Shown here one piece after another: positions 56,959 through 64,000 of a stretch of 64,000 bases of DNA. The notes under the pieces were generated by a model. It saw nothing but the letters and a program-made list of their open reading frames with translations. It was not told where the DNA came from and did no database searches. Numbering within the stretch: the first letter of the stretch is position 1; every line of letters starts with the position of its first letter. This DNA is from Burkholderia sp. GAS332 (lineage in GTDB: Bacteria; Pseudomonadota; Gammaproteobacteria; Burkholderiales; Burkholderiaceae). The position numbers were made by a program, and so were the translations under genes. The DNA is taken from positions 3,410,001-3,474,000 of the forward strand of contig FSRV01000001.1 in NCBI GenBank assembly GCA_900142905.1, read 5' to 3'.

Positions 56959-57709
56959 CCGCCCGCATCCCGTTGTGTAGGGTGTACTACAGGATAACCG
57001 CGTACGGAAAAAACCGCGAGCAAGCGCGGCAATGCCGCGTGGGCCTTCGTACAGAGTGGATTGCGGTGGGATGCGATTGAGTGACGAAACCGAGGAAAAC
57101 CGGTGAAGAACCGCAGGAGACAGCACGGGAAAAGGCACAGACGCAGGCAAAAGCCAAAGCAAAGGCGCAGACACAGACGCAGCAATACACGTCGCAACAG
57201 GCACGGTAAAGGGGCGGCAAACGCGCCGCAAGTTCGCGGTGCACCTGCAAAAACGGGCGCCACAAGCAAAAAGGCGACGCTGTGCAAAGCGTCGCCAAGT
57301 CGGTCGATACGGTCAAACCGGGAAATAAACAGCGGCCAGATAGCCGCCTGAAGCCACGCATCGCGGACGACGCGCAGCGGTCCGGTCCCGGGCGAAGCGG
57401 TGAGAGACCTTGGCCTCTGACCTTGCGCCATCGCCGGAATGGCAGACCGCTGCTTGTTTGGCCGCCCTGGTCCCTCGATAAGCCTTTCAAGTGCAGCTAA
57501 TCTAAACGGATTGGCGGATTTAGACGAGTGCGCGTTTACACCGAATTGGCAGATGATTTGCAGTTCGCGCCGCCGGCGTTGCACCCGGCTCGCGCGGCGG
57601 TCGCGCCACCCGCTTGACGCGCGGGAAAATGCAGCGAAGATGCGTCGCCTCCATCTCAGGTACGTGCGCTACAGCGGGACCCGGTCCATCGGGGCCCGGC
57701 GGATCCCGC
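56959..57709. other. Gene-free region with an orphan minus-strand terminator
   Basis: About 750 bases. The minus-strand frame 56922-57584 is low-complexity (Leu/Arg/Cys-rich) and unlike a real protein. A purine-rich repetitive stretch runs from about 57100 to 57220. The promoter of the BamE-like gene should be near 56960-57060. The only clear signal is the hairpin at 57273-57296. Confidence 0.45.
57273..57296 (-). terminator. Intrinsic terminator on the minus strand
   Basis: Perfect 8-bp stem GGCGACGC / GCGTCGCC with an 8-base loop; on the minus strand TTTTT follows directly. It lies 414 bases beyond the acyl-CoA dehydrogenase-like stop, so it ends either a long 3' tail or an unannotated small RNA. 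Confidence 0.65.
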
Positions 57710-58897
57710 TCAGGTTGCGCCCTTTGCGAAACCCGCGCGCCCCGCCCCCTGCAGCACCGAATCGTTCTGCGGCGTATGAATCCGCGCGCACAGCACATCG
57801 CGATAGTGACGCTCGAGCGGATTGTCGCGGGTGAGGCCGGGATTGCCGCTCGCCTCGACCGCCAGTTGCACCGCTTCGATCGACTGGTTCGTCACCGTGT
57901 ATTTGACGAGCGGCGCTTCGTCGAGCGTCACGCGTTCGGCGTGCGCGCTGGTATCGAGCAACACGCGATTGCTGAACAGCAGCGCGTCGATGCGGCCGAG
58001 CGTCTGCTGAAACGCGGGCAGGCTCGCGAGCGGCGCACCGAGATTGCCGGGCTTGCGCCCGGCGGCCCATTGGGCGAACCAGTCGCGCGCGGCCCGCGCA
58101 ACGCCGTCATACACCGCCGACAACAGCACACTCATCCACGCGAAGCCGAGTGCATCGAGCCCGGCACCCGGCTCGCCGGGCAGATGGACATCAACCGCAT
58201 GCGTGGCGGGCACGAACACGTTGTCGAACACAAGCTCATGACTGCCGGTGGCGCGCATACCGAGATGATTCCACTCGCTGCCAACGCGCACGCCGGGCGT
58301 GTCCCGATGCACCAGCCACACGCCGACGCGCGGCGGTGTCTCGTCGCTGCGCGCCCACACCGCGAGCCAGGTGAGACCGGGGCTGCCGGTCGAGTACAGC
58401 TTGCTGCCGTCGATGATCCAGCCGTCGGCACTGCGCTTCGCGATCGTCGATGGCAGACCGCCGCGTGCCGGCGTGCCCAACTCGGGTTCGACGCGCAGCG
58501 AGTTGATCAGTGCGCCATCACGCACCGCTTCACGCGCCACCCGTTCACGCAGTTCGACAGGCCAATGCGGGTTGCTCTGCAAGCGATGATGAAACAGGTA
58601 TTGCATGACGAGCACGAGTGCCGTGGACGGCTCGCCGCGCGCCACCGCGCGCACCACGTTCAGGGCTTGTGGCAAGCTCGCGCCCGCGCCGCCGAGCCAG
58701 GACGGCACCGTCAAGGAAAGCAAATCGAATTCGTGCAGGCGCGCCAGATTGGCGTGCGGAAATTCCGCTGTGTGGTCGTAGTGAGCCGCGCTTGCAGCGA
58801 ACTCGCTCGTGAGCCGCGCGAGCAGTGCGTCGAACGCATCGCTGTCGAGCGGTGGATGACGGCGCGTCACCGCGCTGTCGGCAATCGGGGCGTTCAT
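57710..58897 (-). CDS. Acyl-CoA dehydrogenase-fold flavoprotein (SfnB/DszC-like)
   Basis: 395 residues with the acyl-CoA dehydrogenase layout: N-terminal helices, middle barrel (LYSTGSPGLTWLAVWAR, GSEWNHLGMRATGSHELVFD) and C-terminal helices ending AVEASGNPGLTRDNPLERHY. The arginine-containing RATGSH and RDNPLERHYRD segments are typical of the SfnB/DszC branch, which acts in sulfone or organosulfur use with reduced flavin. It starts 22 bases after the sulfonate-type binding protein gene, which supports a sulfur role. True acyl-CoA activity is less likely. Confidence 0.8.
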   Translation of the reverse strand: MNAPIADSAVTRRHPPLDSDAFDALLARLTSEFAASAAHYDHTAEFPHANLARLHEFDLLSLTVPSWLGGAGASLPQALNVVRAVARGEPSTALVLVMQYLFHHRLQSNPHWPVELRERVAREAVRDGALINSLRVEPELGTPARGGLPSTIAKRSADGWIIDGSKLYSTGSPGLTWLAVWARSDETPPRVGVWLVHRDTPGVRVGSEWNHLGMRATGSHELVFDNVFVPATHAVDVHLPGEPGAGLDALGFAWMSVLLSAVYDGVARAARDWFAQWAAGRKPGNLGAPLASLPAFQQTLGRIDALLFSNRVLLDTSAHAERVTLDEAPLVKYTVTNQSIEAVQLAVEASGNPGLTRDNPLERHYRDVLCARIHTPQNDSVLQGAGRAGFAKGAT

Positions 58898-58919
58898 GTG
58901 AGGACTCCGGCTGGCCGCG

Positions 58920-59906
58920 TCACGGCAGAGGAAAGCTGCGATCGAAGCTCGTGCGCACGTCGAGATGGGCGCGAATCACGTTGGCGGCTTCGTAGGTATC
59001 GGCGGTGCGCTGCTGCGCGGCGACAACGCTGTCGTCGATGGCCACCGGGTGCACCTGGCCGCGCTGATAGACGGTTTTCAGCACATCAGTCGGCAGGCCC
59101 GTGACTTTTGATTGCATCGCCGCCACTTCGTCGGGATGCGAAAGCGCCCACCGCTGACCGATCGCCACGCGTCGCAGGAAGTCGGCGAGTTGCACGCGCT
59201 TGTCTGCGATAGCGCGTTCGGTCGCGACCTGATAGCTGAGTCCTTCGGACAGTCCCACGCCATTGGCGATGATGCGGTCGTGGTCACGCGCTTCGGCTAG
59301 TGCGGTGTACGGGTCCCACACCGACCATGCATCGACGCTGCCTGACGCAAGTGCCGCCTTTGCATCGGCGGGTGCGAGGAACACGAACGAGACATCGGTA
59401 ACCGGCACGTTGGCCTTCTTCAGTGCGGCGAGTGCAAGATAGTGGCCGATTGAGCCGCGCGTCGTGGCGATGCGCTTGCCCTTCAGGCTCGCCGCGTCCT
59501 TCAACGGCGATTGCGCGCCGACGACGATCGCCAGATCCAGCGGATTCGACCGGGTCGCCGCGACCGCGCGCACCCGGGCGCCGGCAGCAAGCGCGAACAC
59601 CAATGGGGCATCGCCGAGGCCGCCGACATCCACGGCACCGGCATTCAGCGCTTCGCCGAGCGGTTGTGCAGCGGGGAAATTGAACCACTCGATCTTGTAC
59701 GGCAGGTCTTTCAGTTGCCCCGATGCCTCGAGAATGCCGCGCGTTTGCAAGGACTGGTCGCCGACTTTGAGCACGGGTAAATCCGCCGCGTAGGACTGCG
59801 TTGCGCAAACGATCGCGCACAATGCAAGCATGACCCCGCCGAGCGGTTTGAGCAACGCACGTTGCAACACGGACGAGGCGGAGAAAGAAGAACGGGAAGT
59901 CGTCAT
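58920..59906 (-). CDS. Aliphatic-sulfonate-type periplasmic binding protein (SsuA-like)
   Basis: 328 residues from the ATG at 59906; the open frame upstream to 59996 runs into the divergent promoter. Signal peptide to SYAA, then LPVLKVGDQSLQTRGILEAS, GALNAGAVDVGGLGDAPLVF in the form EALNAGAVDVGGLGDAPLVF, and LKGKRIATTRGSIGHYLALA. This is the NMT1/SsuA fold used for sulfonates, taurine or nitrate. No permease or ATPase gene accompanies it here. It is divergent from the LysR gene. Confidence 0.87.
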   Translation of the reverse strand: MTTSRSSFSASSVLQRALLKPLGGVMLALCAIVCATQSYAADLPVLKVGDQSLQTRGILEASGQLKDLPYKIEWFNFPAAQPLGEALNAGAVDVGGLGDAPLVFALAAGARVRAVAATRSNPLDLAIVVGAQSPLKDAASLKGKRIATTRGSIGHYLALAALKKANVPVTDVSFVFLAPADAKAALASGSVDAWSVWDPYTALAEARDHDRIIANGVGLSEGLSYQVATERAIADKRVQLADFLRRVAIGQRWALSHPDEVAAMQSKVTGLPTDVLKTVYQRGQVHPVAIDDSVVAAQQRTADTYEAANVIRAHLDVRTSFDRSFPLP

Positions 59907-60103
59907 GGCGGCGATTACGTCGTGGCATCCAGGTGATTGGCTATCGACGATAAGGCACGCATCTGTATAAGACAAACGCATTATTCTGCTAAGCAAATAT
60001 GCGAATTTTCTTGAATGGCACCGCGTGCGCGCACATCGATACAGGTATCATCGAACGCACGAATCTTGCACCCCGTTGCGCACTCATCCAGTCACCGCTC
60101 ATC

Positions 60104-61015
60104 ATGAAGATCGACGAAATCGACGCATACGTCACCGTCATTCGCTGCCAATCGCTACAACAGGCGGCACTCTCTCTCGGCCTCACACAACCGGCCATCA
60201 CGCGCCGCCTGCAAAATTTCGAAGAGGCGCTCGGCGTCGAACTGCTCGACCGCAATACGCGCCCGCTCAAGGCGACAGCAACGGGCCGCATCGTCTACGA
60301 ACAATGCCGCGTGATCCAGCGCGAACTGGATGTGCTGCGCGAGATCGTCGCTACCGACACGCCCCCGGTCGGCACACTGCGCCTCGGCGTCGCGCAGACG
60401 ATTGCCGATATCGCACTCACTGATGCGATGCGTGGTCTCAAGGCGGCCTATCCTGATCTGCAAGCGCGTGCATCGACCGGCTGGGGCAGTCAGCTACTAC
60501 AACGCGTCGAGCAGGGCGAACTCGACGCCGCCGCGGTCCTGCTGCCCAGCAACAAGACCTTCGCCGAGACGTTGTCGGCGCACTCGCTTGGCCGCATCAA
60601 ACTGGTGGTTGTCGCGCAAAAGGGTATGTTGAAAAAGCGCGCGCATACGCTGGCGGAATGTCAGTCGATCGGGTGGGTATTAAATCCGGATGGTTGCGGC
60701 TTTCGCGACGGCCTGCAACGCGCGCTGACTGGCTTGGGGCTTGCGCTTAAGCTGAATCTCGAAACGCTCGGCACTGAACTGCAATTGCAACTGGTTGCTG
60801 ACGGCAACGGCCTGGGACTCGTGCCCTTGCCGCTGCTGCAAGCCAGCGCTCACGCAGACGCACTCGACATCGTCTCGATGAGCGACTTCAAGCCGCTCAT
60901 CGATATCTGGCTCGTGCATCCGCGCGTGCTGGGTAAATTGCAACAGCCGGTCGATCGGTTTGGCGCGGCGATCGAACGGCAATTCAAGGAAGCACGTGCG
61001 CAGCGCGCGGCTTGA
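60104..61015 (+). CDS. LysR-family regulator of the sulfur cluster
   Basis: About 303 residues from the ATG at 60104 (frame open from 59999). DNA-binding part MKIDEIDAYVTVIRCQSLQQ, AALSLGLTQPAITRRLQNFE; effector domain with GTLRLGVAQTIADIALTD and GNGLGLVPLPLLQASAH. The divergent gene 197 bases away encodes the SsuA-like protein, so a Cbl/SsuR-like role is likely. The gap contains AT-rich sequence with ATAAGACAAACGCATTATTC, suitable for a LysR site. Confidence 0.87.
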   Translation: MKIDEIDAYVTVIRCQSLQQAALSLGLTQPAITRRLQNFEEALGVELLDRNTRPLKATATGRIVYEQCRVIQRELDVLREIVATDTPPVGTLRLGVAQTIADIALTDAMRGLKAAYPDLQARASTGWGSQLLQRVEQGELDAAAVLLPSNKTFAETLSAHSLGRIKLVVVAQKGMLKKRAHTLAECQSIGWVLNPDGCGFRDGLQRALTGLGLALKLNLETLGTELQLQLVADGNGLGLVPLPLLQASAHADALDIVSMSDFKPLIDIWLVHPRVLGKLQQPVDRFGAAIERQFKEARAQRAA

Positions 61016-61091
61016 ACCGCGCGCTGACTTCGGCTGATTCGCCGGCATAGCGTGGCTGGCCGGCTTCGTCCGCTTCGCTCAAGCTAGCAGC

Positions 61092-62693
61092 TCAAATCAC
61101 GCGAAAACCGTGCGTACCATCACGCCCAAGTTGAGCGACCAGCCCGTACTCCCATTCCAGGTAGGCGTTCATCGCTTCGCGCGCGTTATCGGTTCCTTCA
61201 TACGGGCGACGATAACGATCGATGCGCGGCGAGGCCAGATGCGTCTCGCCACTCTCGACGGCCAGCCCCGTTTCAATCCACGCGCTCGTACCGCCGCTTA
61301 GCACCTGCACCGGCTTACCCGTCAACGCCGCCAACTCAGGCGCGGCAAAGCGCGCAAGAAGACTGCTGCCACAGGTCACCACATAGCGTTGCGCATCCGG
61401 CAGCTTGCGCAGCGCTTCATCGAGTTGCCCACGAATCGCGAACCACGCGCCCGGAATATGCCGCTTCACATAATTCGCGCTGGTCGTGAAATCCAGCACG
61501 ACGGTACCGGGCGATTGCAGGAGCGCAACCAGTTCGGCCGGCGCGATCTCATCGACAGCAGGCGGCGTGGGCGCATGACGCGCGGCGGGCGCCGCGCCTT
61601 TCTCGCTGAAGTCCGCGTTGCCCAGGCCGTCCACCACATACACATCGACGTTCATCTGCGCGAGCCACGACGCGCTCATATTCGCGCGCACGCCATCGTT
61701 GTCGGCGAGGATCACGCGCGCACCGCGCACCGGCGCGAACATGTCGGTTTCCTGCACGAGTTGACCGCCAGGCGCGTTGCGAAAACCGGGCACGTGGCCC
61801 GCTTCGTATTCCTCGGGCGTACGCACGTCGAAACGATAGACAGTGCGTACCGATTCGTCGGCCCAGCGACGCGCTTCGTCGCGCGACGTGCGGCCCACCT
61901 TGGCGCGATCCGCCACCCCACGCGCGGAATCGGCGGCGGCGAGGCGCAGTGTGTCGTCGACAATCGGATCGAAGCGGCGCGCGCTGCCGTGCGCGAGCGC
62001 CTGACCGGCGAGCGTCCAGCCGATGGTGCCATTGCGCAGCGCCGCGACCGGATTCGGCACGCCCGCATTGATCAGCGACTGCGCACCGATGATGCTGCGT
62101 GTGCGCCCCGCGCAATTGACAATGATCCGTGTGGCGGGATTCGGCGCGAGCTGCCGCGCACGCAGCACCAGCTCCGCGCCCGGCACGCTGATGCTGCCGG
62201 GAATATTCATGGTCTGATATTCGTCGAAGCGGCGTGCGTCGAGCACGACCACATCGGCTTCGTGATCGAGCAGCGCCAGCACCTGCGGCGCTCCGAGGGA
62301 CGGCGTATGGCGCTCGCTTTCGACCAGTTCGCCGAATGCCTTGCTCGGCACGTTGACGTCCTGGAACAGCTCACCGCCCGCTTCGCGCCAGCCTTGCAAA
62401 CCACCCTCGAGCAGCGCGACATCGGTATAGCCCAGCTCGCTCAGACGGCGCGCGGCGCGTTCGGCAAGCCCTTCGCCGTCGTCGAACACGACGACCGGCA
62501 CATCGCGGCGCGGCAGGCGCACGGGCGCTTCCAGTTCAAGACGCGACAGCGACAGGTTGGCCGCGAACAGCGGATGACTGCGCGCGTGCGGATCCTCCTC
62601 GCGCACGTCGACGAGCGCGATTTCCTCGCGCTCGAGCAGGGCGCGGCGCACGTCCTTGAATGATCGGATGCGGAACTCTTTAGCGAAACTCAT
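61092..62693 (-). CDS. Four-domain rhodanese-like sulfurtransferase
   Basis: 533 residues with four tandem rhodanese folds, about 8-110, 130-235, 270-370 and 390-495. Only domains 2 and 4 keep a cysteine in the active-site loop (IIVNCAGRTRSIIGAQ; YVVTCGSSLLARFAAPE); domain 1 has VVVFDDGEGLAER and domain 3 VILADNDGVRANMSA. The last 40 residues (REAMNAYLEWEYGLVAQLGR) are extra. The start overlaps the thiol dioxygenase stop by 4 bases (ATGA), so they are coupled. It likely handles sulfane sulfur or sulfinate released during thiol breakdown. Confidence 0.9.
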   Translation of the reverse strand: MSFAKEFRIRSFKDVRRALLEREEIALVDVREEDPHARSHPLFAANLSLSRLELEAPVRLPRRDVPVVVFDDGEGLAERAARRLSELGYTDVALLEGGLQGWREAGGELFQDVNVPSKAFGELVESERHTPSLGAPQVLALLDHEADVVVLDARRFDEYQTMNIPGSISVPGAELVLRARQLAPNPATRIIVNCAGRTRSIIGAQSLINAGVPNPVAALRNGTIGWTLAGQALAHGSARRFDPIVDDTLRLAAADSARGVADRAKVGRTSRDEARRWADESVRTVYRFDVRTPEEYEAGHVPGFRNAPGGQLVQETDMFAPVRGARVILADNDGVRANMSASWLAQMNVDVYVVDGLGNADFSEKGAAPAARHAPTPPAVDEIAPAELVALLQSPGTVVLDFTTSANYVKRHIPGAWFAIRGQLDEALRKLPDAQRYVVTCGSSLLARFAAPELAALTGKPVQVLSGGTSAWIETGLAVESGETHLASPRIDRYRRPYEGTDNAREAMNAYLEWEYGLVAQLGRDGTHGFRVI

Positions 62694-63298
62694 GAGATCG
62701 GGGACTCCTTCGAAACATTCCAGATATTCGGCAACACGTCGTTCGAGTAACCGGAGATAAAGGTTTTGCGGCCGCCTTCGGCCGGATAGACAGAACGCGT
62801 TACCGCGCCGATATTTCCACCGTACACGTGAATGCTGATCGACGTACGATCACGAAAAGCATTACTCACGCGATGGATATCGCCGATGCGCGGCGACACG
62901 GCATCCACCGCGCCGGCATCGAGGCGCTTTGCCGCCCCCTCTTCCGCCAGCGCGCCGTCTCGCGTGATGCGATACCCCTGAGCAATTTCCGCACCACGCA
63001 ACACGCCGATCAAACCCCATACGGTGTGATCATGCACCGGCGTCGACTGACCCGGCCCCCATACAAAGCTGACGATTGAAAAACGCTGCCGCGAATCCGC
63101 GTGCAGCAGAAATTGCTGATAGCGCTCGGGATCGGGCTGTGCGAAGGCGTCGGGCAACCAGTCGTCATGGGCGATCAATTCGCGCAGCGCTGCACCGCCC
63201 GCGTCGAGCAACTGTGCTTCGGGCACATGTTCGTCGACGAGCGATGCAATCCGGCCGACAAACGCGCGCAGCCGGTCCGGCCTCAAGGTTTGAGTCAT
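62690..63298 (-). CDS. Thiol dioxygenase (3-mercaptopropionate/cysteine dioxygenase family)
   Basis: 202-residue cupin iron enzyme that adds O2 to a thiol to form a sulfinate. Iron ligands are two His in PVHDHTVWGLIGVLRGAE and the third His in GDIHRVSNAF. The VWGLIGVLRGAE version, with Gly instead of the acidic residue of classic cupins, resembles the 3-mercaptopropionate branch. It is coupled to the four-domain rhodanese and follows the binding-protein gene by 33 bases, forming an operon for uptake and breakdown of an organosulfur compound. Confidence 0.88.
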   Translation of the reverse strand: MTQTLRPDRLRAFVGRIASLVDEHVPEAQLLDAGGAALRELIAHDDWLPDAFAQPDPERYQQFLLHADSRQRFSIVSFVWGPGQSTPVHDHTVWGLIGVLRGAEIAQGYRITRDGALAEEGAAKRLDAGAVDAVSPRIGDIHRVSNAFRDRTSISIHVYGGNIGAVTRSVYPAEGGRKTFISGYSNDVLPNIWNVSKESPIS

Positions 63299-63331
63299 CG
63301 AATGGTCAGAATGTGGGTTGGCTTGAATCGG

Positions 63332-64000
63332 TCACGCACCGTGAGCGAGCGCGGCGTTGAAGGTGTCGGTCCATAACGGTGCGACGTCGACGTGCCGGTC
63401 GATGACCGCTGCACGCGCGAACGTATCGGCAACCTCCTGCTCGCTCGCGATGTCCGCCGCCGTGATGCCGGTGACGCGGCGCGCCTGGCTCTGGTTGCGA
63501 TACAACGAGCGGATTGCCTCCTCGGGCACGCGCAATTCCGCGGACAACACCTTCGCATAGACATCCTGATGCTGGCCGAACCACGCGCAGGCGCGTTGCA
63601 GCCGCACCAGCAGATCCGCCGACGCAGCGCGCCGTTGCGGGTCGGCGAGCACCGACGGATGGCCGTAGTACAGGTAATTGCCGGACAAATAGCCGTTGGC
63701 GTTTTTCAGCACGCGCGCTCCGGCTTGCGAGATCGCGAGCGGCACGTTGTAGCCGTAGATCGCCCAGGCATCGAGCGAACCGGCGTTGAACGCGGCGAAG
63801 CCGTCGCGCGGCGCGAGCGAGGTGGCCTGAATATCGTTGAACGAGAGTCCCGCCTCTTCGAGCATGCGCAGCAGGTAGTAATGCGTCGTGGTGGCGCGCA
63901 GATAGCCGACGCGCTTGCCCTTCAGATCGGCGATCGAGCGGATGGTCGAGCCTTTCGGCACCAGCACGACCTGATTGTTGACGTCATCCTTATAGACGGC
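63332..64000 (-). CDS. Sulfonate/nitrate-type periplasmic binding protein, partial (N-terminus outside window)
   Basis: The frame is open to the right edge; 222 residues seen. VYKDDVNNQVVLVPKGSTIR, SIADLKGKRVGYLRATTTHY and GFAAFNAGSLDAWAIYGYNV are typical of SsuA/TauA-like NMT1 proteins. The signal peptide and N-terminal lobe lie outside. It is upstream of, and on the same strand as, the thiol dioxygenase and rhodanese genes. Confidence 0.87.
   Translation of the reverse strand, partial: AVYKDDVNNQVVLVPKGSTIRSIADLKGKRVGYLRATTTHYYLLRMLEEAGLSFNDIQATSLAPRDGFAAFNAGSLDAWAIYGYNVPLAISQAGARVLKNANGYLSGNYLYYGHPSVLADPQRRAASADLLVRLQRACAWFGQHQDVYAKVLSAELRVPEEAIRSLYRNQSQARRVTGITAADIASEQEVADTFARAAVIDRHVDVAPLWTDTFNAALAHGA

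Noticed and set aside
57480..57520. Minus-strand CTTATCGAGGGACCAGGG, considered as a SAM-I riboswitch because the neighbours are sulfur genes
   Set aside because: The following conserved blocks (GAAGCC, GGCAACC, GGUGC) are absent, and the position is downstream of the sulfur operon, not in a leader.
56922..57584. A 220-codon minus-strand frame upstream of the BamE-like gene
   Set aside because: Leu/Cys/Phe/Arg-rich product without domain features; it reads across a terminator hairpin and the lipoprotein start.

Overview
The window is high-GC chromosomal DNA that looks like a Burkholderiaceae genome, most likely Paraburkholderia. The main reasons are a complete aot/argR/aruCFGDBE-type arginine succinyltransferase locus, an mdtABC-type RND operon, a CysI-like nitrite/sulfite reductase next to a MocR regulator, paired EAL-HDOD signalling proteins, and a dispersed composite repeat of a kind I associate with Paraburkholderia genomes. 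The genus call is inference from gene content; no rRNA or marker gene is present.

Layout. 1-4.5 kb: 3' part of a CysI-like reductase (minus), a divergent MocR-type regulator, a DUF2970-like membrane peptide and an IclR regulator. 4.9-12.8 kb: mdtA-mdtB-mdtC, without its own outer-membrane channel. 12.8-15.1 kb: a composite repeat (copy A) whose right arm is split by an IS4-family element with a perfect 10-bp target duplication. 15.1-21.5 kb: a small membrane protein, an exported peroxiredoxin, and three cyclic-di-GMP/HDOD signalling genes. 21.5-26.7 kb: a complete type I secretion system (TolC-like, HlyD-like, HlyB-like with a non-peptidase C39-like domain). 26.7-36.6 kb: the RTX locus. 36.6-42.5 kb: an unknown membrane protein, a second EAL-HDOD protein, acetoacetate decarboxylase, a lysine/arginine/ornithine-type binding protein and a LysR regulator. 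42.6-54.1 kb: a GST, then astE/astB/astD/aruG/aruF/aruC, an ArgR-type AraC regulator and the QMP parts of an arginine/ornithine ABC importer. 54.4-55.4 kb: composite repeat copy B. 55.4-64 kb: a patatin-like hydrolase, a BamE/OmlA-like lipoprotein and two sulfur-scavenging clusters (SfnB/DszC-like flavoprotein plus sulfonate-type binding protein with a LysR; four-domain rhodanese plus thiol dioxygenase plus a second binding protein).

The most unusual region is 26.7-36.6 kb. One full RTX protein (1315 aa) sits 12 bp behind a small exported lipoprotein-like gene. The same lipoprotein-then-RTX unit is repeated upstream in decaying form: a second lipoprotein gene is followed 16 bp later by an RTX pseudogene with an internal deletion and several frameshifts, and a third is followed by only the first codons of an RTX gene and then by an unrelated AT-rich membrane-protein gene. 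The three lipoproteins are intact while the RTX partners are lost. This is what one would expect if the lipoprotein protects the cell from, or chaperones, the RTX protein. The closest known arrangement is the meningococcal frpD-frpC operon; equivalence is inferred from order, size and a FrpC-like Asp-Pro module, not from a database search. The lipoprotein genes and the 171-residue gene are visibly AT-richer than the surrounding DNA, suggesting acquisition by transfer followed by duplication.
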